Assembly: GCA_034005175.1 (NCBI GenBank)
Contig: JAVEVF010000049.1
Coordinates: 1-13,362, forward strand
DNA: 13,362 nt
Source: JAVEVF01 sp034005175
Lineage (GTDB): Bacteria > Actinomycetota > Coriobacteriia > Anaerosomatales > SLCP01
Direction: 5' to 3'
This document shows, in pieces, positions 1 through 7,298 of this stretch. Position 1 is the first letter of the stretch; each line of letters begins with the position of its first letter. The notes under the pieces were generated by a model, which ran no database searches, was not told where the DNA came from, and worked only from the letters and a program-made list of their open reading frames with translations. Position numbers and translations under genes: made by a program.

Positions 1-2467
1 CCTCGCCACTCACCGCCGGACAGATATCCGAAAGGTCGAGAACGAACCGCATGATGCGCTCGCGCCCGAGCTCATTTCCCACTCCCCACAGATAGATGAG
101 CGCCTCACTCGGAACCGGCTCCAACAGACGGTACAGTCGCGAATCTTTCATCTTGCGGCGGTCTTTGAGCTGCTTTCCGAGAGACTCTGCGCGCTCACCC
201 AAGACCAACACGGCGTCGATATAATCCCGCCCCAGACGCAGCTTGTGAAGCCATCGCTCGGCCGCCTGGCGTCCGACGCCGGCAGCGATGGAGGCCATGA
301 GTGCGGCTCGGCGCCGAGGAACGCGCACGAACTCGTTTGAGATGGTGCGGTAGCCGTATTCCGCTGCTGCAAGCGCATCAATCGCCTCAAACGGGGTTGT
401 GTTCTCGGGAAGCAGATCGCCGAGGATACCGAGGTCCTCTAGTCGCTCGAAGACCGCAGACGGCACATCCTCATCGATGATATCGAGCATCTCCTCACGG
501 ATTCTGGCGCCGCTGACCTCCTCCAACACATCCATCTCGACAGCTCTGCGTGCAAGCTGTTCGGTGGTGCCATCCATCTTGAATGCGAACCTACGCTCGA
601 ATCGCGCAGCACGTAACAGCCGCGTGGGATCTTCGACAAACGACAGGGAGTGCAGGACTCGAAGCACCCCTCGCTCAAGGTCACGCAGACCTCCGAACGG
701 GTCGGCGATGGCTCCAAAACACTCGAGGTTCACACACGCCGCGATGGCATTAAGCGTGAAGTCGCGCCGGAAGAGATCTTGCCGCAGGGACGAACGCTCG
801 ACGGTGGGCAGCGCTCCCGGCCGCGTGTAGTACTCGGTACGCGCGCTCGTGATGTCGATATGAAGCGTTCGGGACAGCACAAGGACTGCTGTCCCGAACC
901 GGTGGTGAACCTTCACTCGCCCACCAAGAGCTGAGGCGGCTGCCTCGGCAAACGCCACACCGTCGCCTTCAACCACGACGTCGATGTCGAGGTTTCGCTT
1001 TCCTAGCAGCATATCTCGAACGAACCCTCCCACAACATGCGCGCGCACCCCTTGTCCGTCGGCGAGATGTCCGATCGCACGAAGTGCGTTTCGAGCCTCT
1101 GACGGCAGCAGTGAGTTCACAGAGGTCAAGAAGCGTTCTGTATACCGTGCGCGCGCCTGAGGAAGGCGGTGATCGAGATACTCATCACCATGCTCGGCGC
1201 GCAGGAGATCCTTGCGTGTGACGATCCCCACCAGCTCGCCATCGCGAAGAACCGGCAAGCGTCCAATGCCCTTCGACGCGAGAAGGGCCTCGACGCGCCG
1301 CAGGTCCTCACTGGGAGTGATGGTCACGACATCACGTGCCATGAAGCCCTTCACGGGGGCATGCGAGAGCTGGTGGCGCACTGCCTTGTCGACGTCCTTA
1401 CGAGTCACCAGGCCCACGATCGCACCTGCTTCTACGACGGGAAGCCCGCCGTGTCCCCATCGAGCCATAAGCGAGCCGGCTTCGGCCATCGTCGTCTCCG
1501 GATCGATGGTGTGTACCGGCGCTGACAGTATGTCGCACGCACGCAGCGGCGGCCGCACACATGATTCGAGTGCATCACGCACACGCGTGAGGGCCCGGTC
1601 CGTGTCCATATCGACCAGACCTGCTGAGGCCGCCTGGGCATGGCCTCCCCCGCCGATGAGCGCCATCACCTCGCCCACGTCCACTTCGTGTAAGCGACTA
1701 CGTGCAACGACCTGCAACCTTCCGGGCATTGCCACCAACGCGATCGCCACCCGGTAGCCAAGGTCCTCAACGATGTAGTGAGTGAGCACGCTTGCCGAGT
1801 CAACGTACTCGTGCGTCGAAGCGACACCCACCGCAATCTGCTGTCCACGGATATTCCAGACCTCCAGCGAATCAAGAAGGTCTTGCAGCAAGCGTCGTTG
1901 CTCGGGATCGAGCGCACGCGTAAGGAACTGGTTGAGAACCTCCATGTCCGCCCCAGCGGCCATGAGATACGCCACCGCCTCCGCGTCATAGGCGGTGGTG
2001 CCGGGGTACGTGAGCGACCCGGTATCCTCATGGATGCCGAGAAGCATGAGTGAGGCTTCCAGCGCGGTGAGCGCGATGCCACGCTGATGTAGCTCGTGCA
2101 CGAGAATCGATGTGGTCGCTCCGACCTCTAGCGAACGGTCGTCAATGTCGGAGAGATCGCCCTCGGCTGCTCTATGATGGTCATAGACGATCACGTCGAC
2201 ACCAGGGTCGAGCGCGACCTGGCCGAGGTCGCCGATCCTGTTGGGGTCACGCGTGTCCACCATGATCAGACGTTGGACACGGCTCAGGTCAAGCCCACGC
2301 AGATCGACGAAGTCGACGAAGTCCTCGTGCAGGTTGTGAAAAGCACGCACGTTGGCCGCTTGCGTGCCGAGGAATACCCCACGCGCTCCAGGAAAGAGCT
2401 TGGTTGCAGCGACCGTCGCAGCATACGCATCGAAGTCCGGATTGGCATGTCCGACGACAAGTTCCAC
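1..2467 (-). CDS. DHH-DHHA1-CBS-CBS-tRNA nucleotidyltransferase (CCA/A-adding type) fusion, partial at the left edge
   Basis: The sequence shows one open frame of 822 residues with no stop before the edge. Residues 1-290 are a DHH phosphoesterase module: HANPDFDA at 7-14, DHH at 96-98, GIHEDTG near 142-148, and a DHHA1 GGGGHA motif near 271-276. Two CBS domains follow at about 311-420. The rest is a class II poly(A) polymerase/tRNA nucleotidyltransferase head: GGFVRD, catalytic pair Asp494 and Asp496 (LDIDVVVEG), RRDFTLNAIA near 566-575 and EDPTRLLRAARF near 611. The family adds CCA, or only CC or A, to tRNA 3' ends; which applies here cannot be told. The DHH and CBS roles in this architecture are unclear to me. 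I chose the GTG at 2467 because GAGGTG lies 7 nt upstream, overlapping the pdp stop. Perhaps 50-80 C-terminal residues are missing. Confidence 0.9.
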   Translation of the reverse strand, partial: MELVVGHANPDFDAYAATVAATKLFPGARGVFLGTQAANVRAFHNLHEDFVDFVDLRGLDLSRVQRLIMVDTRDPNRIGDLGQVALDPGVDVIVYDHHRAAEGDLSDIDDRSLEVGATTSILVHELHQRGIALTALEASLMLLGIHEDTGSLTYPGTTAYDAEAVAYLMAAGADMEVLNQFLTRALDPEQRRLLQDLLDSLEVWNIRGQQIAVGVASTHEYVDSASVLTHYIVEDLGYRVAIALVAMPGRLQVVARSRLHEVDVGEVMALIGGGGHAQAASAGLVDMDTDRALTRVRDALESCVRPPLRACDILSAPVHTIDPETTMAEAGSLMARWGHGGLPVVEAGAIVGLVTRKDVDKAVRHQLSHAPVKGFMARDVVTITPSEDLRRVEALLASKGIGRLPVLRDGELVGIVTRKDLLRAEHGDEYLDHRLPQARARYTERFLTSVNSLLPSEARNALRAIGHLADGQGVRAHVVGGFVRDMLLGKRNLDIDVVVEGDGVAFAEAAASALGGRVKVHHRFGTAVLVLSRTLHIDITSARTEYYTRPGALPTVERSSLRQDLFRRDFTLNAIAACVNLECFGAIADPFGGLRDLERGVLRVLHSLSFVEDPTRLLRAARFERRFAFKMDGTTEQLARRAVEMDVLEEVSGARIREEMLDIIDEDVPSAVFERLEDLGILGDLLPENTTPFEAIDALAAAEYGYRTISNEFVRVPRRRAALMASIAAGVGRQAAERWLHKLRLGRDYIDAVLVLGERAESLGKQLKDRRKMKDSRLYRLLEPVPSEALIYLWGVGNELGRERIMRFVLDLSDICPAVSGE

Positions 2468-2471
2468 GCCA

Positions 2472-3770
2472 TCACACCTCGTGAAACAGCGGAGGGGTCT
2501 CAACAGCTACCTGCCCGAGCATCACCGACGACTCGATGCGAGCCTCGGCAACCTCAAGAGCATCCTCCTCCGACGCATACAGTGTCGCCAGTCGCTCGCC
2601 CACCTGCACCTCATCACCGACTCGCACATCGAGCACGAGACCTGCACCCGGGTCGATGGCATCTTCGGCCCTCACGCGCCCAGCTCCCAGAGACATGGCA
2701 GCGCGGCCGACGCCTTCTGCGTCGAGGCGTGTCACGAATCCGCAATGCTCGCTACGCACCTCGCGTGAATAGCGAGCATGCGGCAGGCGGCTAGTATCGG
2801 TAGCCACGCGCGGGTCTCCACCTTGTGCTTCCACCCAGCGCTCGAACATCTGAAGACCATCCCCTGAGTCTAACGCAGCCTTGACACGCTTGCGTCCAGC
2901 GCGCTCATCAGGCACCACGCCGCCGAGGACGAGCATCTTCGCCCCCAGAGCCACGCACACCTCGGTGAGCTCATCAGGGCCTTCCCCCCGAAGCGTCTCG
3001 ATGGCCTCCACTACCTCGAGAGCGTTGCCTACTGCCATGCCGAGTGGCTGGCTCATGTCACTCATCACGCAGTGCACGTCGCGCCCGAGGGCTCGTCCTA
3101 CGCGTATCAGCTCGGCAGCGAGGGCACGGGCCTCCCCGTGGGTCTTCATGAAAGCGCCAGAACCCACCTTCACGTCAAGCAGTATCGCGTCAGCGCCACC
3201 GGCGATCTTCTTGCTGATGATCGAACCAACGATTAGGGGAATGCTTGGTACGGTTGCGGTGACGTCTCGCAGCGCGTACATCCTCTTGTCGGCAGGGTCG
3301 ACATCGGGCGTCTGCGCGATGACCGCGACTCCGATGCGGCGCACCTGTGCGACGAACTCATCCACGGATAGCTCAATACGCATCCCAGGGATGGATTCGA
3401 GTTTGTCGAGCGTCCCTCCTGTGTGGCCAAGGCCCCGCCCGCTCATCTTCGCTACCGGCACGCCGCATGCTGCTACAAGCGGGGCGAGCACGAGCGTTGT
3501 CGTGTCAGCGACTCCGCCGGTCGAGTGTTTATCGACCTTCGTGCCCGGAACAGACGAAAGATCTATGACAACACCCGAGCGCACCATGGCACTGGTAAGC
3601 CATACGGTCTCCTGAGCATTCAGGCCGTTGAGATACGCGGCCATGAGCCATGCGGCCATCTGATACTCGGGAACCTTGCCGGTCGCATACCCCAGCACGA
3701 TACGGTCCATTTCGTCGGGAGTGTGGACGCCGCCATCACGCTTCACCTCGATGAGCTCCTCGAAGGTCAC
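2472..3770 (-). CDS. pdp: Pyrimidine-nucleoside phosphorylase (thymidine phosphorylase family)
   Basis: This cytosolic enzyme cleaves uridine, thymidine or deoxyuridine with phosphate, giving the free base and (deoxy)ribose-1-phosphate. The 432-residue protein is full length for the family. The phosphate-binding KHSTGGV stretch is at 81-87, AKMSGRGLGHTGGT at 107-120 contains Lys108, and the pyrimidine-binding residues Arg168, Ser183 and Lys187 sit at the positions I recall for the Geobacillus enzyme. The C-terminal alpha/beta domain is intact. Start is GTG at 3770, which overlaps the deoB TGA as GTGA, with GAGGTG 8 nt upstream, so translation is probably coupled to deoB. The neighbour deoB takes its sugar-phosphate product. 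Pdp rather than a strict thymidine phosphorylase (deoA) is my preference from overall resemblance to Gram-positive Pdp; specificity is not proven by sequence. Confidence 0.95.
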   Translation of the reverse strand: MTFEELIEVKRDGGVHTPDEMDRIVLGYATGKVPEYQMAAWLMAAYLNGLNAQETVWLTSAMVRSGVVIDLSSVPGTKVDKHSTGGVADTTTLVLAPLVAACGVPVAKMSGRGLGHTGGTLDKLESIPGMRIELSVDEFVAQVRRIGVAVIAQTPDVDPADKRMYALRDVTATVPSIPLIVGSIISKKIAGGADAILLDVKVGSGAFMKTHGEARALAAELIRVGRALGRDVHCVMSDMSQPLGMAVGNALEVVEAIETLRGEGPDELTEVCVALGAKMLVLGGVVPDERAGRKRVKAALDSGDGLQMFERWVEAQGGDPRVATDTSRLPHARYSREVRSEHCGFVTRLDAEGVGRAAMSLGAGRVRAEDAIDPGAGLVLDVRVGDEVQVGERLATLYASEEDALEVAEARIESSVMLGQVAVETPPLFHEV

Positions 3771-4975
3771 GCGTCACACACCTCCGAGAGAAAGGAGATG
3801 CCGCGGCCGCATCGACCCGCAGCCCCATAGAAATCCAGCACTGTTTCACCGATGTCGCTGAAGGACTCTCGCGTGCCAAGCGCCACGCCACGATCGACTC
3901 CCTTGACCTTGACGATCAGCGGCGTGTATTCACGGCTGTGATCGGTGGATTCAGTGGTGGGGTCACAACCGTGGTCTGCGGTGATGATAAGCAGGTCTCC
4001 ATCGACCATGGCGTCAAGCAGCTCGGGGAGCCGATCATCGACAGCCTCCAGGCCGCCAGCGTACCCTTGCACGTCGTTGCGATGCCCCCAGATCATGTCG
4101 AAATCCACAAGGTTAGCGAACACGAACCCCGGCCTGTCACTGCGCACTCGGACAAGAAGGTTATCGAAGCCGTGCATGTTGTTCTCAGAGTGCAGTGACT
4201 CACACACGCCTTGCCACGCGAAGATCTCACCGATCTTGCCGATTCCATAGGTAGTCACGCCTACCTCTGCAAGCTTGTCGAGAACGCTCGGCTCGAAGGG
4301 CTGGACTGCGAAGTCTCTCCGGCGATGGGTGCGCGTATACATGCCACGATCATCTGGGCCGATGAATGGTCGCGCGATCACGCGTCCGACCGCATGCTCG
4401 TTCACGCACACCCGCTCTCGTACGATTGAGCACATCTCGTAGAGTTGCTCCACGGGGATCACATCTTCGTGCGCTGCGATCTGAAACACGCTGTCAGCGC
4501 TCGTGTACACGATGGGTTTTCCGGTAGCGACATGGGCATCGCCGAGGTCTTGAATGATGGCGGTGCCACTAGCGGGATAGTTGCCGAGCCACCCTCGGCC
4601 GGTCTCGCACTCGAACGCAGCCATCATCTCGGCGGGAAACCCATCCGGATAGGTGGGAAACGGCCGTGTGAGATGCAGCCCCATCATCTCCCAGTGGCCG
4701 GTGGTGGTGTCCTTGCCAGCGCTCAACTCAGCGTTGCGCCCCCACGATGCCGTGGGCGAACTCACTGGCGTAACGCCCGCGATGTCAGTGATATTGCCCA
4801 AGCCCATCGCTCCGAGGTTAGGCATGTGCAGACCCCCGACCTCGCGTGCGATGTTGCCGAGTGTGTTGCTGCCCTCATCCCCATAGTCTGCAGCGTCAGG
4901 CAGCGCCCCAACACCCACACTGTCAAGTACCAAGACGATAGCCCGTGGCTCCCTCACCGGTGCATCACCGACCAT
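3767..4975 (-). CDS. deoB: Phosphopentomutase
   Basis: DeoB interconverts (deoxy)ribose-1-phosphate and the 5-phosphate, linking nucleoside phosphorolysis to central carbon metabolism. It is a cytosolic Mn-dependent member of the alkaline phosphatase superfamily. Numbered from the chosen start, the metal ligands are visible: Asp18 (VLDSVGVGALPDAADYG), Asp293 and His298 (DFDMIWGH), Asp334-His335 (ITADHG) and His346. The phospho-acceptor Thr90 lies in KDTTTGHWE. Spacings between the C-terminal ligands match the Bacillus enzyme. I prefer ATG 4975 because AGGAGGG lies just upstream (4984-4978), although its spacing is short. An in-frame ATG at 5017 would add 14 residues but has no clear ribosome site and would start 3 bp after the upstream gene. 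Length is 402 residues against about 394 in Bacillus. The stop overlaps the pdp start. Confidence 0.95.
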   Translation of the reverse strand: MVGDAPVREPRAIVLVLDSVGVGALPDAADYGDEGSNTLGNIAREVGGLHMPNLGAMGLGNITDIAGVTPVSSPTASWGRNAELSAGKDTTTGHWEMMGLHLTRPFPTYPDGFPAEMMAAFECETGRGWLGNYPASGTAIIQDLGDAHVATGKPIVYTSADSVFQIAAHEDVIPVEQLYEMCSIVRERVCVNEHAVGRVIARPFIGPDDRGMYTRTHRRRDFAVQPFEPSVLDKLAEVGVTTYGIGKIGEIFAWQGVCESLHSENNMHGFDNLLVRVRSDRPGFVFANLVDFDMIWGHRNDVQGYAGGLEAVDDRLPELLDAMVDGDLLIITADHGCDPTTESTDHSREYTPLIVKVKGVDRGVALGTRESFSDIGETVLDFYGAAGRCGRGISFLSEVCDA

Positions 4976-5020
4976 CACCCTCCTGTCTGCAGTCCATGAA
5001 AATACGACTGGGCCCATACC

Positions 5021-5305
5021 CTATATCTCAGAATATGCCCGCGATCTCACGAAGCTCAGCACCCACTCCACAGTCAGGAGCACGACCACTGTGATGGCCG
5101 CCTGTGTGTCGAAGACACCACCATACGGCGTACGGGGAGCTGTCACCCCCACAGATAACACGAGTCTATCCGTGGCCGCGATGATCGCGCTGCCCCATGC
5201 GGTCATTGCAAGGCGCCCAAAGAACTCGATGACGACACGCGCAGTGAGAACTGCAGCAAGGGCAAAGAGGACGTTCATGACTCCCGTAAGAAATCGTCTG
5301 CCCAA
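5021..5305 (-). CDS. YggT-like small integral membrane protein
   Basis: A hydrophobic protein of about 94 residues. It has a first membrane segment at about 8-35 (NVLFALAAVLTARVVIEFF), a polar connector containing TDRLVLSVGVTAPRTPYGGVFD, and a second membrane segment at about 65-85 (AAITVVVLLTVEWVLSF). The TPYGGVFD stretch just before the last helix resembles the P-x-R/P-x-GG-x-D motif of YggT proteins, whose role is poorly known; some have been linked to cell division or osmotic behaviour. The TTG at 5305 is preferred because AGGGAGAG lies about 8 nt upstream. Longer starts at TTG 5362 or ATG 5353 would add a Cys/His-rich leader unlike the family and would run through an inverted repeat. It ends 45 bp before the preferred deoB start, so it is probably cotranscribed with deoB. 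Confidence 0.6.
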   Translation of the reverse strand: MGRRFLTGVMNVLFALAAVLTARVVIEFFGRLAMTAWGSAIIAATDRLVLSVGVTAPRTPYGGVFDTQAAITVVVLLTVEWVLSFVRSRAYSEI

Positions 5306-5341
5306 CGCTGCTCTCTCCCTGTGCGCATGTGGGTTCACACA

Positions 5342-5359
5342 AAGTGCACGCATGCACTT
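5342..5359. repeat. Perfect inverted repeat (7 bp arms, 4 bp spacer) upstream of the yggT-deoB-pdp genes
   Basis: AAGTGCA at 5342-5348 and TGCACTT at 5353-5359 are exact inverted copies around a 4 bp spacer. It lies about 37 bp upstream of the chosen start of the YggT-like gene, in the gap after the FlgM-like gene. It could be an operator or an RNA hairpin. No run of U follows on the minus strand, so it is not an intrinsic terminator. I cannot name a binding protein. Confidence 0.45.
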
Positions 5360-5401
5360 CAAGTATGGAGTGAAGAGCGTCTCGGCGGAAGAGCCGGCCG
5401 G

Positions 5402-5656
5402 CTAACGCAGGGAATCAGTGATGGTGCGACTGATGATCTTATCCGCGACCTCGTCGGCGGAGGGGGGATTGTTGTGCAGTCGCTCAATGGCTTGAGCGAC
5501 TCGGTCATCACGCGTCTCGGGGAGCTCTCGTAGCACCGTGTGAACACGGTTCATGAGCTCGGGGGAGACATCACGACAGGTGGCGCGATGACAGTATTCC
5601 TTTGATGTCTGTAGGTAGGCGAGCGCCTCGCGCACCTCTTCGTCTGAGATAATCAT
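5402..5656 (-). CDS. flgM: FlgM-like anti-sigma-28 factor (probable)
   Basis: A small charged protein of 84 residues. FlgM binds and inhibits the flagellar sigma factor FliA/SigD until the hook-basal body is complete, then is exported. The C-terminal half reads VSPELMNRVHTVLRELPETR, then DDRVAQAIERLHNN and ADEVADKIISRTI. This follows the FlgM pattern of a helix with 'R-x-D-x-V' then 'A-x-K-I' before the C-terminus. The N-terminal half (IISDEEVREALAYLQ) is less typical of enterobacterial FlgM. I chose ATG 5656; an upstream in-frame GTG at 5698 would add 14 low-complexity residues and would include the sigma-28-like element. No good Shine-Dalgarno precedes either. No other flagellar gene is in view, so identity rests on a short match plus that promoter element. 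Confidence 0.55.
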   Translation of the reverse strand: MIISDEEVREALAYLQTSKEYCHRATCRDVSPELMNRVHTVLRELPETRDDRVAQAIERLHNNPPSADEVADKIISRTITDSLR

Positions 5657-5666
5657 CGTACTGCTA

Positions 5667-5694
5667 GTATCGGCTGCACTGCCGCTACTCTTGA
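5667..5694 (-). promoter_or_regulatory. Sigma-28 (FliA/SigD)-like promoter element before the FlgM-like gene
   Basis: On the minus strand TCAA (5694-5691) is followed after 16 bp by GCCGATAC (5674-5667). The flagellar sigma consensus is TAAA, about 15 bp, GCCGATAA/T. The -10 part matches 7 of 8 positions; the -35 part is weaker (3 of 4). It ends 10 bp before the ATG, which would give a very short or leaderless 5' end. Self-control of flgM by sigma-28 is well known in other bacteria. Confidence 0.45.
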
Positions 5695-5725
5695 CCACTC
5701 GAGTGTGGTGATTTCAAGGTCATGC

Positions 5726-5761
5726 AAAAGGGAGAGCCCCAAGGCCGGCACCTTGAGGCTC
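5726..5761 (-). terminator. Intrinsic (rho-independent) terminator
   Basis: Arms 5761-5751 and 5744-5734 pair over 11 bp in the minus-strand RNA, including one U-G pair, around a 6 nt loop. The stem is GC-rich and followed by UCCC and then UUUU (5729-5726). On the plus strand the wobble becomes a C-A mismatch and no T run follows, so it works in the minus direction. It would end nuo transcription and/or the short transcript from the 5828 promoter. Confidence 0.7.
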
Positions 5762-5793
5762 AGGGGTAAGGGGTTGCACTCTCGTGCAACTCG
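5726..5793 (-). ncRNA. Candidate small RNA or 5' leader of about 68 nt (no known family recognised)
   Basis: Between the predicted start (about 5793, 7 nt after the TAGAAT -10 box) and the terminator the minus-strand RNA would fold into two hairpins. The first is a perfect 7 bp stem (GUUGCAC/GUGCAAC, 5790-5784 and 5779-5773) capped by GAGA, a GNRA tetraloop. The second is the terminator stem. They are joined by the C-rich linker CCCUUACCCCU, which is complementary in kind to G-rich ribosome-binding sites. I do not recognise any riboswitch, 6S, SRP or tmRNA signature. It may be a stand-alone small RNA, or an attenuated leader for the FlgM-like gene, which starts 70-90 nt further on. Confidence 0.4.
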
Positions 5794-5799
5794 TCGACC

Positions 5800-5828
5800 A
5801 TTCTAATGCTCGCTTCGCCAGTGTGCAA
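5800..5828 (-). promoter_or_regulatory. Sigma-70-type promoter in the nuoN-flgM gap
   Basis: On the minus strand TTGCAC (5828-5823) is separated by exactly 17 bp from TAGAAT (5805-5800). These match TTGACA at 4 of 6 and TATAAT at 5 of 6 positions with ideal spacing. The predicted start is near 5793, just before a GNRA-capped hairpin. It lies 30-58 bp downstream of the nuoN stop codon, so it is not needed for nuoN itself. Confidence 0.6.
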
Positions 5829-5857
5829 GAGGCGGTTGTGAAATGCTTCTCTTGACC

Positions 5858-7297
5858 CTAGGCGAAGGTGAGGAAGCGCACGAGGGGCTCCATGCCGAAG
5901 AGCAAGGGCAACACGCCCGTTGCGACTATCAGCAGCGCAAGCCCAGCGGTGACCGCCACACAGACGAGGTCGCTGTCACCCTGTGTTTGCACGGCACTGC
6001 CCTCTGGGGCGCTCTCGAAGTACAGTGACCTCAACACACCACCGTAGTAGCCGAACGACACCACCGACGCGGTCACACCGATGACCGCAAGCCACCAGTA
6101 TCCTGCACTCGCTGCAACACCAAACACGAGGAACTTTCCCCAGAAGCCCGCGGTGAGCGGCATCCCGACCAAGGAGAACAGCGCCGCGGCCACCGACACG
6201 CCAAGCACTTTGCGCTCACGGCCTAGGCCGGCAAGCCCGCTTATGGACCCATCCCATGTAGGCCTTGCGGCCCGAAATGCCCCCGCCGCAAGGAACGCTA
6301 GACCGGCGGAGAGCGCATATGCCGTGAGCAAGATGGCCACCGAAGTCATGGCTGCGCCGCCCATAGACACTCCGACCAGGGCATATCCGACCTGTGTGAT
6401 TCCCGAATACCCTAGCATGCGCGTGTACGAGCTCTGCTTCAACCCGCCCGCGGCGCCAAATACCATCGACAGAATCGCAAGCGAGCCGAACACCCACATG
6501 ACGTAGTCTGGCCGCAGACCCCCAAACACCGCACGGGAGAAGAGCACGATCATCGCGAGCCCAGCCGCGAGTTTAGGCACTCCAGAGATCAGCGCAGCTA
6601 GGTGCGGTGGAGCGGTCTCAAGGGCGTCAGGCGCCCACGAATGGAATGGAAATGCACCGAGTTTGTACGCGAAGGCGGCTGCGATGAGAACGAACGCGGT
6701 CGTCACCGGAGGACCTGCATCGCTACCCATAAGCCCGCGGATCCACACGTACGACGTCGTACCGCCATACAATCCCACGAGTATGGCAATGCCGAGCACG
6801 AGAAGGCCGGTCGCCACAGCACCTTGCACGAAGTACTTCATTGATGCTTCGGTGGCCGCCGAGGTGCGTGCCGACCATACCAGGGCATATGCAGTCAGCG
6901 CCATCATCTCAAGCGCTATGAGGGCGACAAGCACATCGGCTGATACCACTAGTGCGGCTGCGCCAGCGATCAGGAAGGTGGCCAGCGCGGCAAGCCCACC
7001 GCCAGACGATGTGGTGGTGAGCGGACGCCACCCGCCCAGCAAGACCAGCGCTCCGATAGCGCAGATGAGAGCTACCGATGCCGAGAAGCCCCGACCTGAC
7101 AATACGACCTCTCCACTGATAACCGGAGAGCCTGTGCTCGCGATGAGTGCCAGGACGACTCCTGCCGTCAGACCAGCTAGGGCGCCGAGCACCGCAAGCG
7201 CCCGCCTGTCGAACGCGTCGAGCGCAACAGCAAGAACACCGCCGGCCACGCAGGCGAGATGCGGCGCGAAGGCCGAGAGCAACGATACCTCGGTCAC
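5858..7297 (-). CDS. nuoN: NADH-quinone oxidoreductase subunit N
   Basis: NuoN is one of three antiporter-type proton-pumping subunits in the membrane arm of complex I. The 479-residue, strongly hydrophobic protein matches the family length (485 in E. coli) and should form 14 membrane helices. The key channel residues are present: Glu130 (ALIALEMMALTAY), Lys154 (SMKYFVQGA), Lys212 and His219 (AYKLGAFPFHSWAPDA), Lys242 (GVPKLAAGLAM) and Lys388 (FWGKFLVF). Start is GTG 7297, one base after the nuoM stop, behind a G-rich stretch. The gene ends with TAG and is the last of the nuo operon; the gap downstream holds a promoter and a terminator. Confidence 0.96.
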   Translation of the reverse strand: MTEVSLLSAFAPHLACVAGGVLAVALDAFDRRALAVLGALAGLTAGVVLALIASTGSPVISGEVVLSGRGFSASVALICAIGALVLLGGWRPLTTTSSGGGLAALATFLIAGAAALVVSADVLVALIALEMMALTAYALVWSARTSAATEASMKYFVQGAVATGLLVLGIAILVGLYGGTTSYVWIRGLMGSDAGPPVTTAFVLIAAAFAYKLGAFPFHSWAPDALETAPPHLAALISGVPKLAAGLAMIVLFSRAVFGGLRPDYVMWVFGSLAILSMVFGAAGGLKQSSYTRMLGYSGITQVGYALVGVSMGGAAMTSVAILLTAYALSAGLAFLAAGAFRAARPTWDGSISGLAGLGRERKVLGVSVAAALFSLVGMPLTAGFWGKFLVFGVAASAGYWWLAVIGVTASVVSFGYYGGVLRSLYFESAPEGSAVQTQGDSDLVCVAVTAGLALLIVATGVLPLLFGMEPLVRFLTFA

Positions 7298-7298
7298 G

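Noticed and set aside
2284..2475. 63-codon minus-strand frame starting at the ATG overlapping the pdp stop
   Set aside because: It is out of frame with the DHH-domain protein, whose HANPDFDA and DHH motifs are read in another frame from GTG 2467.
5657..5698. GTG 5698 as start of the FlgM-like gene
   Set aside because: It has no ribosome site, adds a low-complexity leader and would place the sigma-28-like element inside the coding region. It cannot be fully excluded.
5726..5793. Known riboswitch or housekeeping RNA in the nuoN-flgM gap
   Set aside because: No conserved core of the c-di-GMP, glycine, guanidine, fluoride, SAM, ZTP, SRP, 6S or tmRNA families could be recognised, and the unit is too short for most of them.
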